Origin: Thermoanaerobacterium butyriciformans
GTDB lineage: Bacteria > Bacillota > Thermoanaerobacteria > Thermoanaerobacterales > Thermoanaerobacteraceae
Length of the DNA stretch: 64,000 nucleotides
Assembly: GCF_017874545.1 (NCBI RefSeq)
Contig: NZ_JAGGLT010000010.1
Location: 1-64,000 of the forward strand
Direction: 5' to 3'
The position numbers were made by a program, and so were the translations under genes. The stretch's first letter is position 1, and every line of letters begins with the position of its first letter. A model generated the notes under the pieces. The model was not told the DNA's origin. It made no database searches and was given only the letters and a program-made list of their open reading frames with translations. Shown here in pieces: positions 19,688-28,672 of this stretch.

Positions 19688-20044
19688 CACTGCCAATCTA
19701 TCATTTAAAATTTTATTTATGTATTTCATGACTTTAAAAATGTCAAAAGGTTTTTTTATAAACTTTTGCCCTTTAAAACATTCATCAGGGTCATCTGCTG
19801 ACATGAAAATGATTTCCATCTGTGGGTACAACCTCTTTAGGCTTTTTGAAAATTCCAAAACATCGCATTTACCAATATGTATGTCAAAAATGCTTAAATC
19901 CGGCTGGAAATTTTCCAGTTTCTCATGAACTTTTTCAATTTCATTGCATGTCTTGGCATAATGACCTTCCATTGTAAAAATTTCTTTTAGCAGTGAGCAC
20001 ACACCTTTGTTGTCATCAACAATCAAAATCCTCCCCAATTTCAC
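19685..20044 (-). CDS. single-domain response regulator at the spo0F locus
   Basis: This 119-aa receiver domain has no output domain. The acidic pair D10/D11 (ILIVDDNKG), phospho-acceptor D54 (SIFDIHIG), S82 (IIFMSADD) and the KKPF lysine are all present; D54 and position 82 match Bacillus Spo0F numbering. The neighbours fba and transaldolase are those of Bacillus spo0F. Most clostridia have no Spo0F phosphorelay, so it might serve another pathway. The start is GTG after GAGGAAGGGCGTGT. It has its own terminator. Confidence 0.75.
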   Translation of the reverse strand: MKLGRILIVDDNKGVCSLLKEIFTMEGHYAKTCNEIEKVHEKLENFQPDLSIFDIHIGKCDVLEFSKSLKRLYPQMEIIFMSADDPDECFKGQKFIKKPFDIFKVMKYINKILNDRLAV

Positions 20045-20224
20045 ACACGCCCTTCCTCATTACTAACTTCTAAGGGCAATAAAACTAGCAATTTGTTCAA
20101 ACGCTTTTCCCTTTTACACACACAAATATATATATTCTACATAAATCTAAATATTCCTTTTTTTATTTGAAAAAAATTACACAATAGTGCATAGTAAAAC
20201 ATAACATCTTCTTGAAAAAGGTTT

Positions 20225-20276
20225 AAAAATAAAACAAGGGCGATATTATTATCCCATATTAATTTGTCCTTGTTTT
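20225..20276 (-). terminator. terminator after the amidase gene
   Basis: AAAACAAGG pairs with CCTTGTTTT across a ~28-nt AT-rich loop, followed by ATTTTT on the minus strand. Confidence 0.7.
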
Positions 20277-20324
20277 ATAAATGCGCTTAAATATCATTTT
20301 TATTTTATTTGTCAATATGTGTCA

Positions 20325-21755
20325 TTATGAAATAGTTGACTTTATTGTTCCATTCTTAAGCTCCGTAAAATATTGAACTAAGCCATTGTAAATGCCCTGT
20401 GCAATTTTCCATTGAAAATTATCATCTGTTAAAAGCTGAGCGTCTGTAGGGCTTGTGACAAATCCTGTTTCTACCAAAACTGCTACCATCTTAGTCTGAT
20501 TTAAAACTACCAAATTAGGTCTTTCAGATAAACCTCTATCTGTTGTATTTATTTCTTTCATCAAATTATCGTGTATGATTTGCGCAAATGTCTTGTCATC
20601 TCGCGTATCGCCATTATATCCATTCGGGTAGTAGAGGACTGTCGTTCCGTTTGCAGAGGATGAATCAAAGGCATCGCAGTGAATACTTACAAATGCATCT
20701 GCACCTGCATTATTCGCTTGATCTGGCCTATCATAAAGTCCTACGTACGTATCAGTAGTCCTAGATATCATAGTCCGAAATCCACCATTGTCAAGAAGCG
20801 TCTTTAACTTTAATCCAATTGCAAGAGCTATGTTTGCTTCATGTATTCCACCAACGCCAATAGCTCCTGGATCAGAGCCTCCATGACCGGGATCAATATA
20901 GATTAAAGGTCCGTTATTAGAGCTGGAACTATTATTTCCAATGTTAAATGATATATCAAATTCTTTTTTATCTTGTGATTGCGTAATCGTATATGGCAGA
21001 CTGGTAGTCATGCTTATAACAAGCCTTGTGATGGCAGGTTGAAGCTGATTTTGCCCTATATAGGCCATATTAAGGCCACCTTGACTTATAGATATTTGCT
21101 TATTTGTAACAGCATTTATAGCATTGCTAAAGTCAAAATAGACTCTTACACCAGAGCTATCATTTATCGTACCCTGCTTGTACGTCAATGGTCCATCTGC
21201 TTTTACAGTTATTGTGTAAATTCCATTTGCATAAGAAGAACTGAAATCCGTAATATTTACATTACTGGATGTAGACGGAACTGACACCTTCGATGTGACT
21301 TGTATCAAGTATTTATCTCCTATCCACTTTACATCATAGCCTAAGCTTTCAAACAAAAATCGCATAGGAACATAAGATGTATTATTGTTTATAAGCCTTG
21401 CAGGTGCTGGAAGTTGAACCTTATTGCCATCTACAGTCGCATAATTTTTCCCTATAAAAAATTTGAAAACTTTCCCTTTCGTAACAGTTATAGTCTGGGT
21501 CAAACCATCCCAGTTAACGCTGGCACCTAATCCCTGCCCAATTGATCTTAATGGCACAATTGTATTTCCATCCAATATAAGGGGTGGATTGTTGCCTGTA
21601 TCAAATTTATTCCCATCTACAGTTATAGTGATATCAGGTACATTGTAATTTACTACTTTGCCATCAACGATAATATTTTCCTTATACGCATATGCAGATA
21701 CATAAAATACAGACAATAGAATCAGAAGAACAAAAAACGTTGCGACTTTTTTCAA
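20325..21755 (-). CDS. secreted N-acetylmuramoyl-L-alanine amidase (Amidase_3) with AMIN and copper-amine-oxidase-like domains
   Basis: This protein of about 476 aa has a signal peptide (VATFFVLLILLSVFYVSAYA), a copper amine oxidase N1-like domain (PLRSIGQGLGASVNWDG, then APARLINNNTSYVPMRFLFE), an AMIN-like domain, and a C-terminal zinc amidase. The amidase shows IYIDPGHGGSDPGAIG, the zinc glutamate in GIHEANIALAIG, SIHCDAF, and the catalytic glutamate in VLVETGFVT. It cuts the stem peptide from MurNAc outside the cell. The start is TTG with GGGGG upstream. Confidence 0.92.
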   Translation of the reverse strand: MKKVATFFVLLILLSVFYVSAYAYKENIIVDGKVVNYNVPDITITVDGNKFDTGNNPPLILDGNTIVPLRSIGQGLGASVNWDGLTQTITVTKGKVFKFFIGKNYATVDGNKVQLPAPARLINNNTSYVPMRFLFESLGYDVKWIGDKYLIQVTSKVSVPSTSSNVNITDFSSSYANGIYTITVKADGPLTYKQGTINDSSGVRVYFDFSNAINAVTNKQISISQGGLNMAYIGQNQLQPAITRLVISMTTSLPYTITQSQDKKEFDISFNIGNNSSSSNNGPLIYIDPGHGGSDPGAIGVGGIHEANIALAIGLKLKTLLDNGGFRTMISRTTDTYVGLYDRPDQANNAGADAFVSIHCDAFDSSSANGTTVLYYPNGYNGDTRDDKTFAQIIHDNLMKEINTTDRGLSERPNLVVLNQTKMVAVLVETGFVTSPTDAQLLTDDNFQWKIAQGIYNGLVQYFTELKNGTIKSTIS

Positions 21756-22053
21756 TGCTCTACCCCCTTTCAACAAAATTTTACTATTTTTAAACATACA
21801 TATATAATAGTTTAGTTTTATTACATATAAGTTACAAAAACATTACAATTTATTAACTTATTGATTAGATTTAAATTTATAAGCTTTTTATATATAGTAA
21901 TTTATCGACATTTTTCGCTACTATGAACAAAAGCAAAAGCCTAACAGCACATGATGTCTTGTCTAACAAGCAGAATAAATTTATGATATAAAGCGTTGAT
22001 AAATTTTTTAGCATCATAAAAAATTATAAAAATTAATATGATTTTTTATGGGG
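21756..22053. other. AT-rich gap, nothing recognised
   Basis: The 300-bp stretch between the amidase start and the terminator of the oxidoreductase is very AT-rich and has no ORF with a ribosome site. Any amidase promoter must lie here, but I could not assign boxes. Confidence 0.5.
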
Positions 22054-22080
22054 TATAAAAAAATACCTGTTTCCAGGTAT
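22054..22080 (-). terminator. terminator after the FAD oxidoreductase
   Basis: The minus-strand stem ATACCTG / CAGGTAT with a GAAA tetraloop is followed by TTTTTTTA. Confidence 0.9.
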
Positions 22081-22099
22081 CATGATTGAACAATTATTT

Positions 22100-24013
22100 T
22101 CACTTGCTTAAAAATTTGTATAGAGAAAATGTCATGTCGTAGGCATCCTGCCATTTTACAGTGCCACTTTTCTCTATATCATTATATGATTCATCAGATA
22201 TCAATCCTTTTTCATGTGCCAATTTAAATAGCTTTCCACTGTTTCCACTTATTTCATCTCTAAATCCTGCGTATGTCAAAAGTATATCTGCTGCTTCTTC
22301 TTTTGTTAATGGTTTGTCTATAATATATTTTTGTAGATACTGATAATTACCACTTAGAAGCTGTACTTTGTTAGGAATAGCTCTTTCAATCATTTTAGAC
22401 GTCATGTAGTAAAATGACATACTGGCTAATTTTTCATTAAGCTTGTAATCATTGTTGTATCCAGGTACTATAAGCCCCCAGTGAAGGACAAATTTAAGTC
22501 CGTCAAAAGCCCAGCTTTTCTCTACACTGTTTTCAGCTTTAAACGGTGTAAGGTATGCTCCCTGGCTTACCAATATAGACTGTATGCTTTTTATATCTTC
22601 TTCGCTTTTTGCGATGTCTTCAAATGATTTGTCTTTGGCTATGGAGTAGGCTGACGCTACACCTGCCGCATCTCCTTCTGCCATGCCTATGGGTATCGTT
22701 CTGGCTGAGCCTGCTGCTAAGTGGCTGTAGGATGCTGACCGCCCTACTACAAGCAGGTTCTCTACTTTCTCAGGCACTATGCACCTAAATGGCACTGCAT
22801 ACTCTACAGGTTTTCCGTATACAAAGCCAACATCTTCCGGTGATGTTGCTTGTACATCTACTGGATATGAGCCTATAGCTATCCTGTCGTAAAAGTCCCT
22901 ATTAAATACGACATCGTTTATGTCAAGTGTGTAGTATCCTTTTATGTGCCTCGTCTCTCTTATATACAGTTCATCTGCTGTGCCGTCAAGCTGTGCTTTC
23001 TCAAAGCCAGGGATGTTTTCTCTAAAGAACTGTACTATCCTTGGAAGCTCTTTCTTTGCTAGTTCCATTCCTTTTTCTATTGATGATTGGTTAAGTCCGT
23101 CTACGCCGTATATCAAAAGAGCGTTTACTAATACTGTGCCATCGTCTTGCCTGCCAAGATTAAGCCCTCTCAGCCTAATCATAGGCGTCGACGGTTTGTA
23201 CTTTTTCGTGATTGATAAAAATCCACTTGCTGATGTGTCATTTATATACGTTGCTGGTATCTTCTTTTCGTATTTTATTATTTTTATAAGGTTGTCCCAA
23301 TCTAATCCTTTTAATCTGAAAATAAGTGTTGATGCTTGTACTTTGCCTTTTACGCCCATGTCTTCTGCACCGATTGTGTAAGGCACACCTGCAGATGCTG
23401 CGACTAAAGCATCCTGCGTTGCGTCGATTATCCTTTTGCCGTAGTAGTTTACTTCTTTTCCGTCCTTTAATGCTGTTATACCTATTATCTTGTTGCCATC
23501 CATTATAGGCTTTTCAAATACAGTGTTGTACGACTGTGTGATGTTTGGAATGTTTAAAAGCTTCGAGAATACTTCTTTTGCCTTTTTTACATCAAAGGAG
23601 TTTTTGGAGCCTATGCCTTTAAAAAACTCTTTGAATGTACCTTGTGTAAGCAATGTGCCATCGGGGCCTTTGCTCATATCAATTGTGTTTAACATGCCGT
23701 ACGTCATAAGGCCTCCAGGGCCATCGTGCTTGTCAATGATTAAGACTTTAGCATCGTTTTTTGCGGCAGACCTTGCAGCAGCAACACCTTCTGGTTCCGC
23801 TCCCACAACGATAACATCATATTGGTTGCCATCATCAGGTAGATTAAGCTTAATTGGCTTAGGAAGATTCTGCTTTTCTTCTATGACCTTTGATGTTGTC
23901 TTTTGGGGTGCTTTTTTATACTTCTCTACATAAAAGTAGCCGCCTACTGCTGTAATTATTGATACAGATACAATAAAAAGCAAAATAATAATTATAAAAT
24001 ACTTCTTAGGCAA
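22100..24013 (-). CDS. membrane-anchored FAD-dependent oxidoreductase (FAD_oxidored family)
   Basis: This protein of about 637 aa has one N-terminal transmembrane anchor (FIIIILLFIVSVSIITAVGG), then a linker and an FAD domain opening with YDVIVVGAEPEGVAAARSAA and LIIDKHDGPGGLMTYG. This is the pattern of PF12831 proteins, often annotated as xanthan-lyase-like or putative thiazole-type oxidoreductases. ENLLVVGRSASYSHLAAGSAR and IGMAEGDAAGVASAYS close the FAD fold. The C-terminal ~120 residues are helical. The substrate is unknown. The anchor topology suggests an exported catalytic domain, unusual for a flavoprotein. The start is TTG after GAGGTG. Confidence 0.75.
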   Translation of the reverse strand: MPKKYFIIIILLFIVSVSIITAVGGYFYVEKYKKAPQKTTSKVIEEKQNLPKPIKLNLPDDGNQYDVIVVGAEPEGVAAARSAAKNDAKVLIIDKHDGPGGLMTYGMLNTIDMSKGPDGTLLTQGTFKEFFKGIGSKNSFDVKKAKEVFSKLLNIPNITQSYNTVFEKPIMDGNKIIGITALKDGKEVNYYGKRIIDATQDALVAASAGVPYTIGAEDMGVKGKVQASTLIFRLKGLDWDNLIKIIKYEKKIPATYINDTSASGFLSITKKYKPSTPMIRLRGLNLGRQDDGTVLVNALLIYGVDGLNQSSIEKGMELAKKELPRIVQFFRENIPGFEKAQLDGTADELYIRETRHIKGYYTLDINDVVFNRDFYDRIAIGSYPVDVQATSPEDVGFVYGKPVEYAVPFRCIVPEKVENLLVVGRSASYSHLAAGSARTIPIGMAEGDAAGVASAYSIAKDKSFEDIAKSEEDIKSIQSILVSQGAYLTPFKAENSVEKSWAFDGLKFVLHWGLIVPGYNNDYKLNEKLASMSFYYMTSKMIERAIPNKVQLLSGNYQYLQKYIIDKPLTKEEAADILLTYAGFRDEISGNSGKLFKLAHEKGLISDESYNDIEKSGTVKWQDAYDMTFSLYKFLSK

Positions 24014-24111
24014 AAAAATCACCTCAACATATTCCTCATATGTTGATTATATCATGATTATGTTGTTTTTGAATATAAATTTTTATAAAAGTCTGTATTC
24101 AAATACATCTA

Positions 24112-24144
24112 AAAAAAGACAATGGATGAAATTTATATCCATTG
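24112..24144 (-). terminator. terminator after the ABC exporter pair
   Basis: The minus-strand stem CAATGGAT / ATCCATTG is followed by TCTTTTTTT. Confidence 0.85.
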
Positions 24145-24162
24145 CCGAATATATATTTTTAT

Positions 24163-25947
24163 TTAAGCTCCTTCGCTCAAAAATCTGTACTGGGACATGT
24201 AGAGGTCATAATAAAGGCCTCTAAGATTCATAAGCTCATCATGCGTCCCTACCTCTACGATTCTGCCCCCATCTACCACCATTATCCTATCAGCATCCCT
24301 TATAGTTGACAGCCTGTGAGCTATGACAAAGGACGTCCTACCTGAAAGAAGCCTCTTTATGCCTTTTTGCACAAGCCTTTCCGTCTGAGTGTCTATGTTA
24401 GATGTAGCTTCATCCAGAATCAATATGCGGGGATTTGCCAAAAGTGCTCTTGCAAATGATATTAGCTGCCTCTGTCCCACAGAAAGCCTTGACCCTCTCT
24501 CGTTTACCTCTGTATCATAGCCTTTTTCCATCCTCATTATGAATTCATGGGCATTTACCGCTTTTGCAGCTGCTATGATTTCCTCGTCTGTTGCATCCAG
24601 CTTTCCGTACTTTATGTTTTCCTTTATTGTAGCTGAAAACAGAAACGTATCCTGCAACATTATGCCCATCTGGCTTCTCAAAGACTCCAGCTCCACATGT
24701 TTTATGTCTTTGCCATCTATCAAGACAGCTCCTTTAGACGGATCGTAAAAACGACTGATTAAATTGACAATTGTCGTCTTGCCTGCACCTGTAGGACCTA
24801 CAAGTGCTACAGTTTCACCCGGGTTTACCTTGAAGCTAACATTGTCTAAAACCACGTTTCCATCGTCATAGCTGAATGTAACATTTTTAAATTCCACTGT
24901 TCCCTTTATCCTAGGCATTTTAATAGCATTTTTCATGTCTACAATATCTGGCTTAATGTCCATTATCTCAAATATTCTCTCTGCAGACGCAAAAGACATA
25001 ACTAAGCTATTGTAAAAATTGCTTATATCAAGTATAGGCCTCCAAAACATACCTATATACATCGTAAATGCTATTATTGTTCCTATCGTAAGTCCACTTC
25101 CAATAAGTTTTGCACTGAAATAATACAATATAACCGCACCAAGACCGTAAGATGCATCAACCATAGGCCAAAACAGATCGTTTAATTTTACAGCATGGAC
25201 AAAACTTCCCATCATGTCTTTTACAAGCTTGAAAAATATAGATGACGTCTTTTCTTCATTAGCAAACTCCTGTACAACTTTTATCCCTGAAAAATCTTCG
25301 TGAGTGTAAGCATTAAACGTAGACCTCTTCCTTCTAAATTCTTGCCATCTTCTTCTTGATAAAGTCTCTATTGAAAAAAGCCCAATCACAAGCAATGGAA
25401 GCAGTGTCATAGATGCCAGCGCCAATTTGCTGTTTAAATAAAACATCATGGCACCAACACATATTACAGTCAAAATCTGTGGAATAAAGTTTGTAACACT
25501 GTTGTTAAAAAGATCCTGCAGTGAATTAACATCACCTATAACCCTTGCCAAGATTTTACCAACTGGCCTTGAGTCAAAAAACGAAAACGAAAGTTTTTGT
25601 ATGTGGCTATAAAGTTCATGCCTTATATTGACAAGTATGTCATTTGTGACAGAAGCCATTTTAACTATCCTTGTCCTTGATGCCATCATAGCCAGGAAAT
25701 TTAGCGATACCATCAAAAGCCCGATTATAAGAAGTCCATTAATATCGCCATTCTTTATATTTTTGTCGATGGCCGTTTTCATAAGAACTGGATTTATAAG
25801 ACTTACAATCATCTCAAAAATCAAAAGCATTATTACAAGAAATACTCTAAATTTATGTTTCGTAAGGTAACTAAAAAGCCTTCTTAATATGACGAAATTT
25901 GACATGCGCCTCAAATCTTCATCCTGCTTTACCATATTTTTAGCCAT
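24163..25947 (-). CDS. ABC exporter half-transporter, catalytic-glutamate subunit
   Basis: This 594-aa protein has six predicted membrane segments followed by one nucleotide-binding domain: Walker A GPTGAGKTTIVN, Q-loop MLQDTFLFSATI, signature LSVGQRQLISFA, Walker B ILILDEATSNID with the catalytic glutamate, and an IAHRLST switch histidine. The signature has Val in place of the second Gly of LSGGQ. It forms an operon (33 bp gap) with the next half-transporter. The pair has the features of a heterodimeric multidrug/lipid exporter such as TM287/288. The start is ATG after GGGAGGCACGAAG. Confidence 0.93.
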   Translation of the reverse strand: MAKNMVKQDEDLRRMSNFVILRRLFSYLTKHKFRVFLVIMLLIFEMIVSLINPVLMKTAIDKNIKNGDINGLLIIGLLMVSLNFLAMMASRTRIVKMASVTNDILVNIRHELYSHIQKLSFSFFDSRPVGKILARVIGDVNSLQDLFNNSVTNFIPQILTVICVGAMMFYLNSKLALASMTLLPLLVIGLFSIETLSRRRWQEFRRKRSTFNAYTHEDFSGIKVVQEFANEEKTSSIFFKLVKDMMGSFVHAVKLNDLFWPMVDASYGLGAVILYYFSAKLIGSGLTIGTIIAFTMYIGMFWRPILDISNFYNSLVMSFASAERIFEIMDIKPDIVDMKNAIKMPRIKGTVEFKNVTFSYDDGNVVLDNVSFKVNPGETVALVGPTGAGKTTIVNLISRFYDPSKGAVLIDGKDIKHVELESLRSQMGIMLQDTFLFSATIKENIKYGKLDATDEEIIAAAKAVNAHEFIMRMEKGYDTEVNERGSRLSVGQRQLISFARALLANPRILILDEATSNIDTQTERLVQKGIKRLLSGRTSFVIAHRLSTIRDADRIMVVDGGRIVEVGTHDELMNLRGLYYDLYMSQYRFLSEGA

Positions 25948-25980
25948 CTTCGTGCCTCCCTTCATCGTACGACAAATATT

Positions 25981-27729
25981 TTAGCTGCAAACATCTGGAA
26001 TACTGTACTCTTCATCACTGAAATCTTTAAACTGTTCTAAGTAAATCTCGTAATATCTTCCTCTTTTTTGAAGAAGTTCCTCATGTGTACCTCTTTCAAC
26101 GATTCGGCCATCCTCCATGTAAAGTATCATATCTGCATTTTTAACCGCCGATATTCTATGGGCAATGATAAACGTCGTAGCATTTTTCCGCCTTTCGCTT
26201 AAATTCTTTAAAAGTCTAAATTCTGTATCCATATCCAGTGCAGATGTGGCATCATCAAGTATCAATATCTTTGCATCCCTTATAAGGGCTCTCGCAATTG
26301 ATATCCTTTGCTTTTGGCCACCTGACAGTCCTATGCCCCTTTCACCTACTATCGTATCGTACTTGTCGTCAAAATCTTCTACAAAATCATCCGCACAGGC
26401 AAGTCTCAAAGCTTCTTTCACTTCTTCAAATGTCGCATTTTCCTTTCCAAACCTTACGTTTTCTTCAATGCTTTCAGAAAACAAAAATGTATCCTGCTGC
26501 ACTACAGCCATCTGGCTTCTCAAATCATGAAGGTTTATGTGTCTTACATCATATCCATCGATATAGACAGCACCTTCCGATACATCATAATACCTGCCGA
26601 TGAGATTTACCAGCGATGACTTGCCAGAGCCAGTTGTACCCATTATAGCAACTGTCTTTCCTGCATCAACTTTAAAATTAATATTCTTTAAAACCAATTC
26701 ATCATTATATTTAAATGATACGTTTCTAAACTCCACATCACCTTTTAAGTTTTTTATCCTTATTGATTCATCGCTGTCCCTTATAGACGGCACCACATCC
26801 ATTATCTTCATTATCTTCTTTGCTGATGCATCAGCTTGAGCTATTAAGTTTGTCAAAAATCCTAGCATCCTCATGGGCCATATAAGCATGTAGATGTATC
26901 CACTAAAAGCCACTAATTCACCAATAGACAATGAATTTTTTACAACGAGTATGCCGCCAAAAACCACCAGTATGACTATAGAAAAATTCGTCAAAAAATC
27001 TATAGGCGGAAAATACTTAGCAACTATCCTGTTTTGCTCCATACTAAGCTCAAAATTCTCATTATTGAGGTTTAAAAATTTCATGATCTCATACTTTTCT
27101 CTCGCAAATGCCTTCACAAGCCTTACACCTGCTATATTTTCCTGTGCTGCCGTATTCATAAGCACTCCTTGGTCGCTTAACTTTCCGTAAGATATGCCGA
27201 TCTTCTTTTCAAACTGCAGTGCAAGATAGCCAATGATAGGCATTCCCAGAAGGCTTACTATTGTAAGCTTCCAGTTTATAAGGAAAAGTATCACTGATGC
27301 TGTTATAAAATATATCATGTTTTCAATAAACATCCTTATGCCAAAAGAAACACTTCTCCACACGTTGTCAACGTCTTCCCCTATCCTTGACATAAGCTCC
27401 CCTGTATTCATACTGTCAAAGTAGCTGAAAGGAAGACTTTGTATGTGATCGAAAAGATCTTTCTTTATATCTATACTTATCTTTGCTGAAAGTACATCAA
27501 ATATATACTCCTTCACATATCCAAATATAGCCCTTAAAACCGTAATTGCAATAAATCCCCACAGTATAGGCCATAATAAGCTTTTATCGCCGCCTATAAA
27601 TACCTTATCGGTAATAAGTTCCTGAAGATATGGATTAAACATATCAAGAGCAATTGCAAGTATCATGGCAATAGTTGGTATTATAACGTACCACTTGTAC
27701 CTTAAGACGTATTTTAAAACTCTCCTCAA
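25981..27729 (-). CDS. ABC exporter half-transporter, degenerate-site subunit
   Basis: This 582-aa protein has the same layout: six membrane segments, Walker A GTTGSGKSSLVN, canonical signature LSGGQKQRISIA, Walker B ILILDDATSALD, and IAHRISAV. The residue after Walker B is Asp, not the catalytic Glu. Paired with the LSVGQ signature of its partner, this makes one ATP site degenerate and one consensus, the arrangement known for heterodimeric exporters. The start is TTG after GGGGGG. An inverted repeat precedes the ribosome site. Confidence 0.93.
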   Translation of the reverse strand: MRRVLKYVLRYKWYVIIPTIAMILAIALDMFNPYLQELITDKVFIGGDKSLLWPILWGFIAITVLRAIFGYVKEYIFDVLSAKISIDIKKDLFDHIQSLPFSYFDSMNTGELMSRIGEDVDNVWRSVSFGIRMFIENMIYFITASVILFLINWKLTIVSLLGMPIIGYLALQFEKKIGISYGKLSDQGVLMNTAAQENIAGVRLVKAFAREKYEIMKFLNLNNENFELSMEQNRIVAKYFPPIDFLTNFSIVILVVFGGILVVKNSLSIGELVAFSGYIYMLIWPMRMLGFLTNLIAQADASAKKIMKIMDVVPSIRDSDESIRIKNLKGDVEFRNVSFKYNDELVLKNINFKVDAGKTVAIMGTTGSGKSSLVNLIGRYYDVSEGAVYIDGYDVRHINLHDLRSQMAVVQQDTFLFSESIEENVRFGKENATFEEVKEALRLACADDFVEDFDDKYDTIVGERGIGLSGGQKQRISIARALIRDAKILILDDATSALDMDTEFRLLKNLSERRKNATTFIIAHRISAVKNADMILYMEDGRIVERGTHEELLQKRGRYYEIYLEQFKDFSDEEYSIPDVCS

Positions 27730-27750
27730 AAATATCCCCCCTAAGAAAAT

Positions 27751-27787
27751 AAAGACTGTACAAGAACATAGTCTTATACAGTCTTTT
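27751..27787 (-). promoter_or_regulatory. hairpin in the leader of the ABC exporter operon
   Basis: AAAGACTGTA pairs with TACAGTCTTT, with AGACTATG/CATAGTCT-like complementarity inside. On the minus strand it is followed by ATTTTC and then the ribosome site. It could be an attenuator or a protein-binding dyad. Confidence 0.5.
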
Positions 27788-27862
27788 GCGCAAACTAATC
27801 TATATGCAATAATTTAGGCAAAAACGCCTTTCGCATATAAAGTAAAAAAAGTATAATTGACC

Positions 27863-28001
27863 GTGTTCTTAAACCTATCATAAAGCATGACAATAAAAAG
27901 CCTATAAATGGGCATAAAAATTTATGGCTGCAAAAATCAACAAGAACTGTCACGCTTCAGATTTAATTGCCATTTTAAATTTATGGCTTATTTAAGAACA
28001 C
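27863..28001. repeat. 139-bp element with 11-bp terminal inverted repeats
   Basis: GTGTTCTTAAA (27863-27873) and TTTAAGAACAC (27991-28001) are perfect inverted repeats. AAGCATGACA and TGTCACGCTT, just inside, pair 9 of 10. No ORF is inside. It looks like a small MITE-like or palindromic insertion; no clear target duplication was found. Confidence 0.6.
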
Positions 28002-28084
28002 CCTTAATCATCACAATCTTTCCTTTCAAAGAGAAACTACAGATATTATAACATTTAGGGTAAAACAATTGCAACAGATTTTAG

Positions 28085-28119
28085 TAAAAAATTCTTAAAA
28101 TGATCAGCTTTCTTTATAT
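28085..28119. repeat. 35-nt duplicate of the 3' end of the YgiT-type antitoxin gene
   Basis: This matches 29540-29575 with one indel and two substitutions. The other copy spans the stop codon and downstream sequence of the zinc-finger gene. Similarity stops sharply, so this may be a remnant of a deleted or duplicated toxin-antitoxin gene. Confidence 0.55.
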
Positions 28120-28216
28120 AGATGGTATGAGGCTATTTGAAAGTACTAATAATGTTGCGATAATTGTCTTACAAGAGTCCAAAAAGATATAGATGTACTA
28201 AAGCTTAACAAGCATT

Positions 28217-28245
28217 AAAAAAGCAGACATCAAGCCTGCTTTTTT
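28217..28245 (-). terminator. terminator of the hicA-hicB-secB-like operon
   Basis: The minus-strand AAAAAGCAG / CTGCTTTTTT hairpin with a TTTTTT tail lies directly after the secB-like stop. Confidence 0.85.
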
Positions 28246-28251
28246 AATTTT

Positions 28252-28668
28252 TTAGTTTTTATTATTTTTTAATTTAACAATTGGCGGTAAAACATATGGT
28301 TGTTTTAACATTTCATTAGTAATAAAGCTAACAATAAAACTTATTTTATCCGCCATAAAATTCAAAATATCTATTATATTTTCTTCAATTTTTTTTATTG
28401 TTATAGTTTGTTTGAAATTAAATTTTCCTATTAATTCAATTTCAATATTAAATATTGTCTTTGGTTCAAATCCTATTTGACTTATTAATTTTATTTCAGC
28501 ATAATTATCATCAACATGTAATATTTCATATTCAAATTCTTCTACAGGTTTAATATCCTCATCATTTTCAAGGATAGTATTAGATACTATTTCACCAGCA
28601 ACTTTATTAAGTATAATCTCGTTGTTTTCAATTTTTTCAATAATACTTTCTTTTTTTTTCTTAGACAT
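28252..28668 (-). CDS. SecB-like chaperone, likely partner of the HicAB pair
   Basis: This 138-aa acidic protein has a helical charged start, then alternating strands (FEYEILHVDDNYAEIKLI, NIEIELIGKFNFKQTITI), then a long helix and ...KQPYVLPPIVKLK. The last part resembles the SecB C terminus, where a helix is followed by a short-residue-Pro-Pro-hydrophobic segment. The fold assignment is from pattern only. The gene starts 4 bp after the hicB stop; its SD overlaps the end of hicB, so translation is coupled. SecB-like proteins in this place are known in toxin-antitoxin-chaperone operons. Confidence 0.6.
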   Translation of the reverse strand: MSKKKKESIIEKIENNEIILNKVAGEIVSNTILENDEDIKPVEEFEYEILHVDDNYAEIKLISQIGFEPKTIFNIEIELIGKFNFKQTITIKKIEENIIDILNFMADKISFIVSFITNEMLKQPYVLPPIVKLKNNKN

Positions 28669-28672
28669 AATT

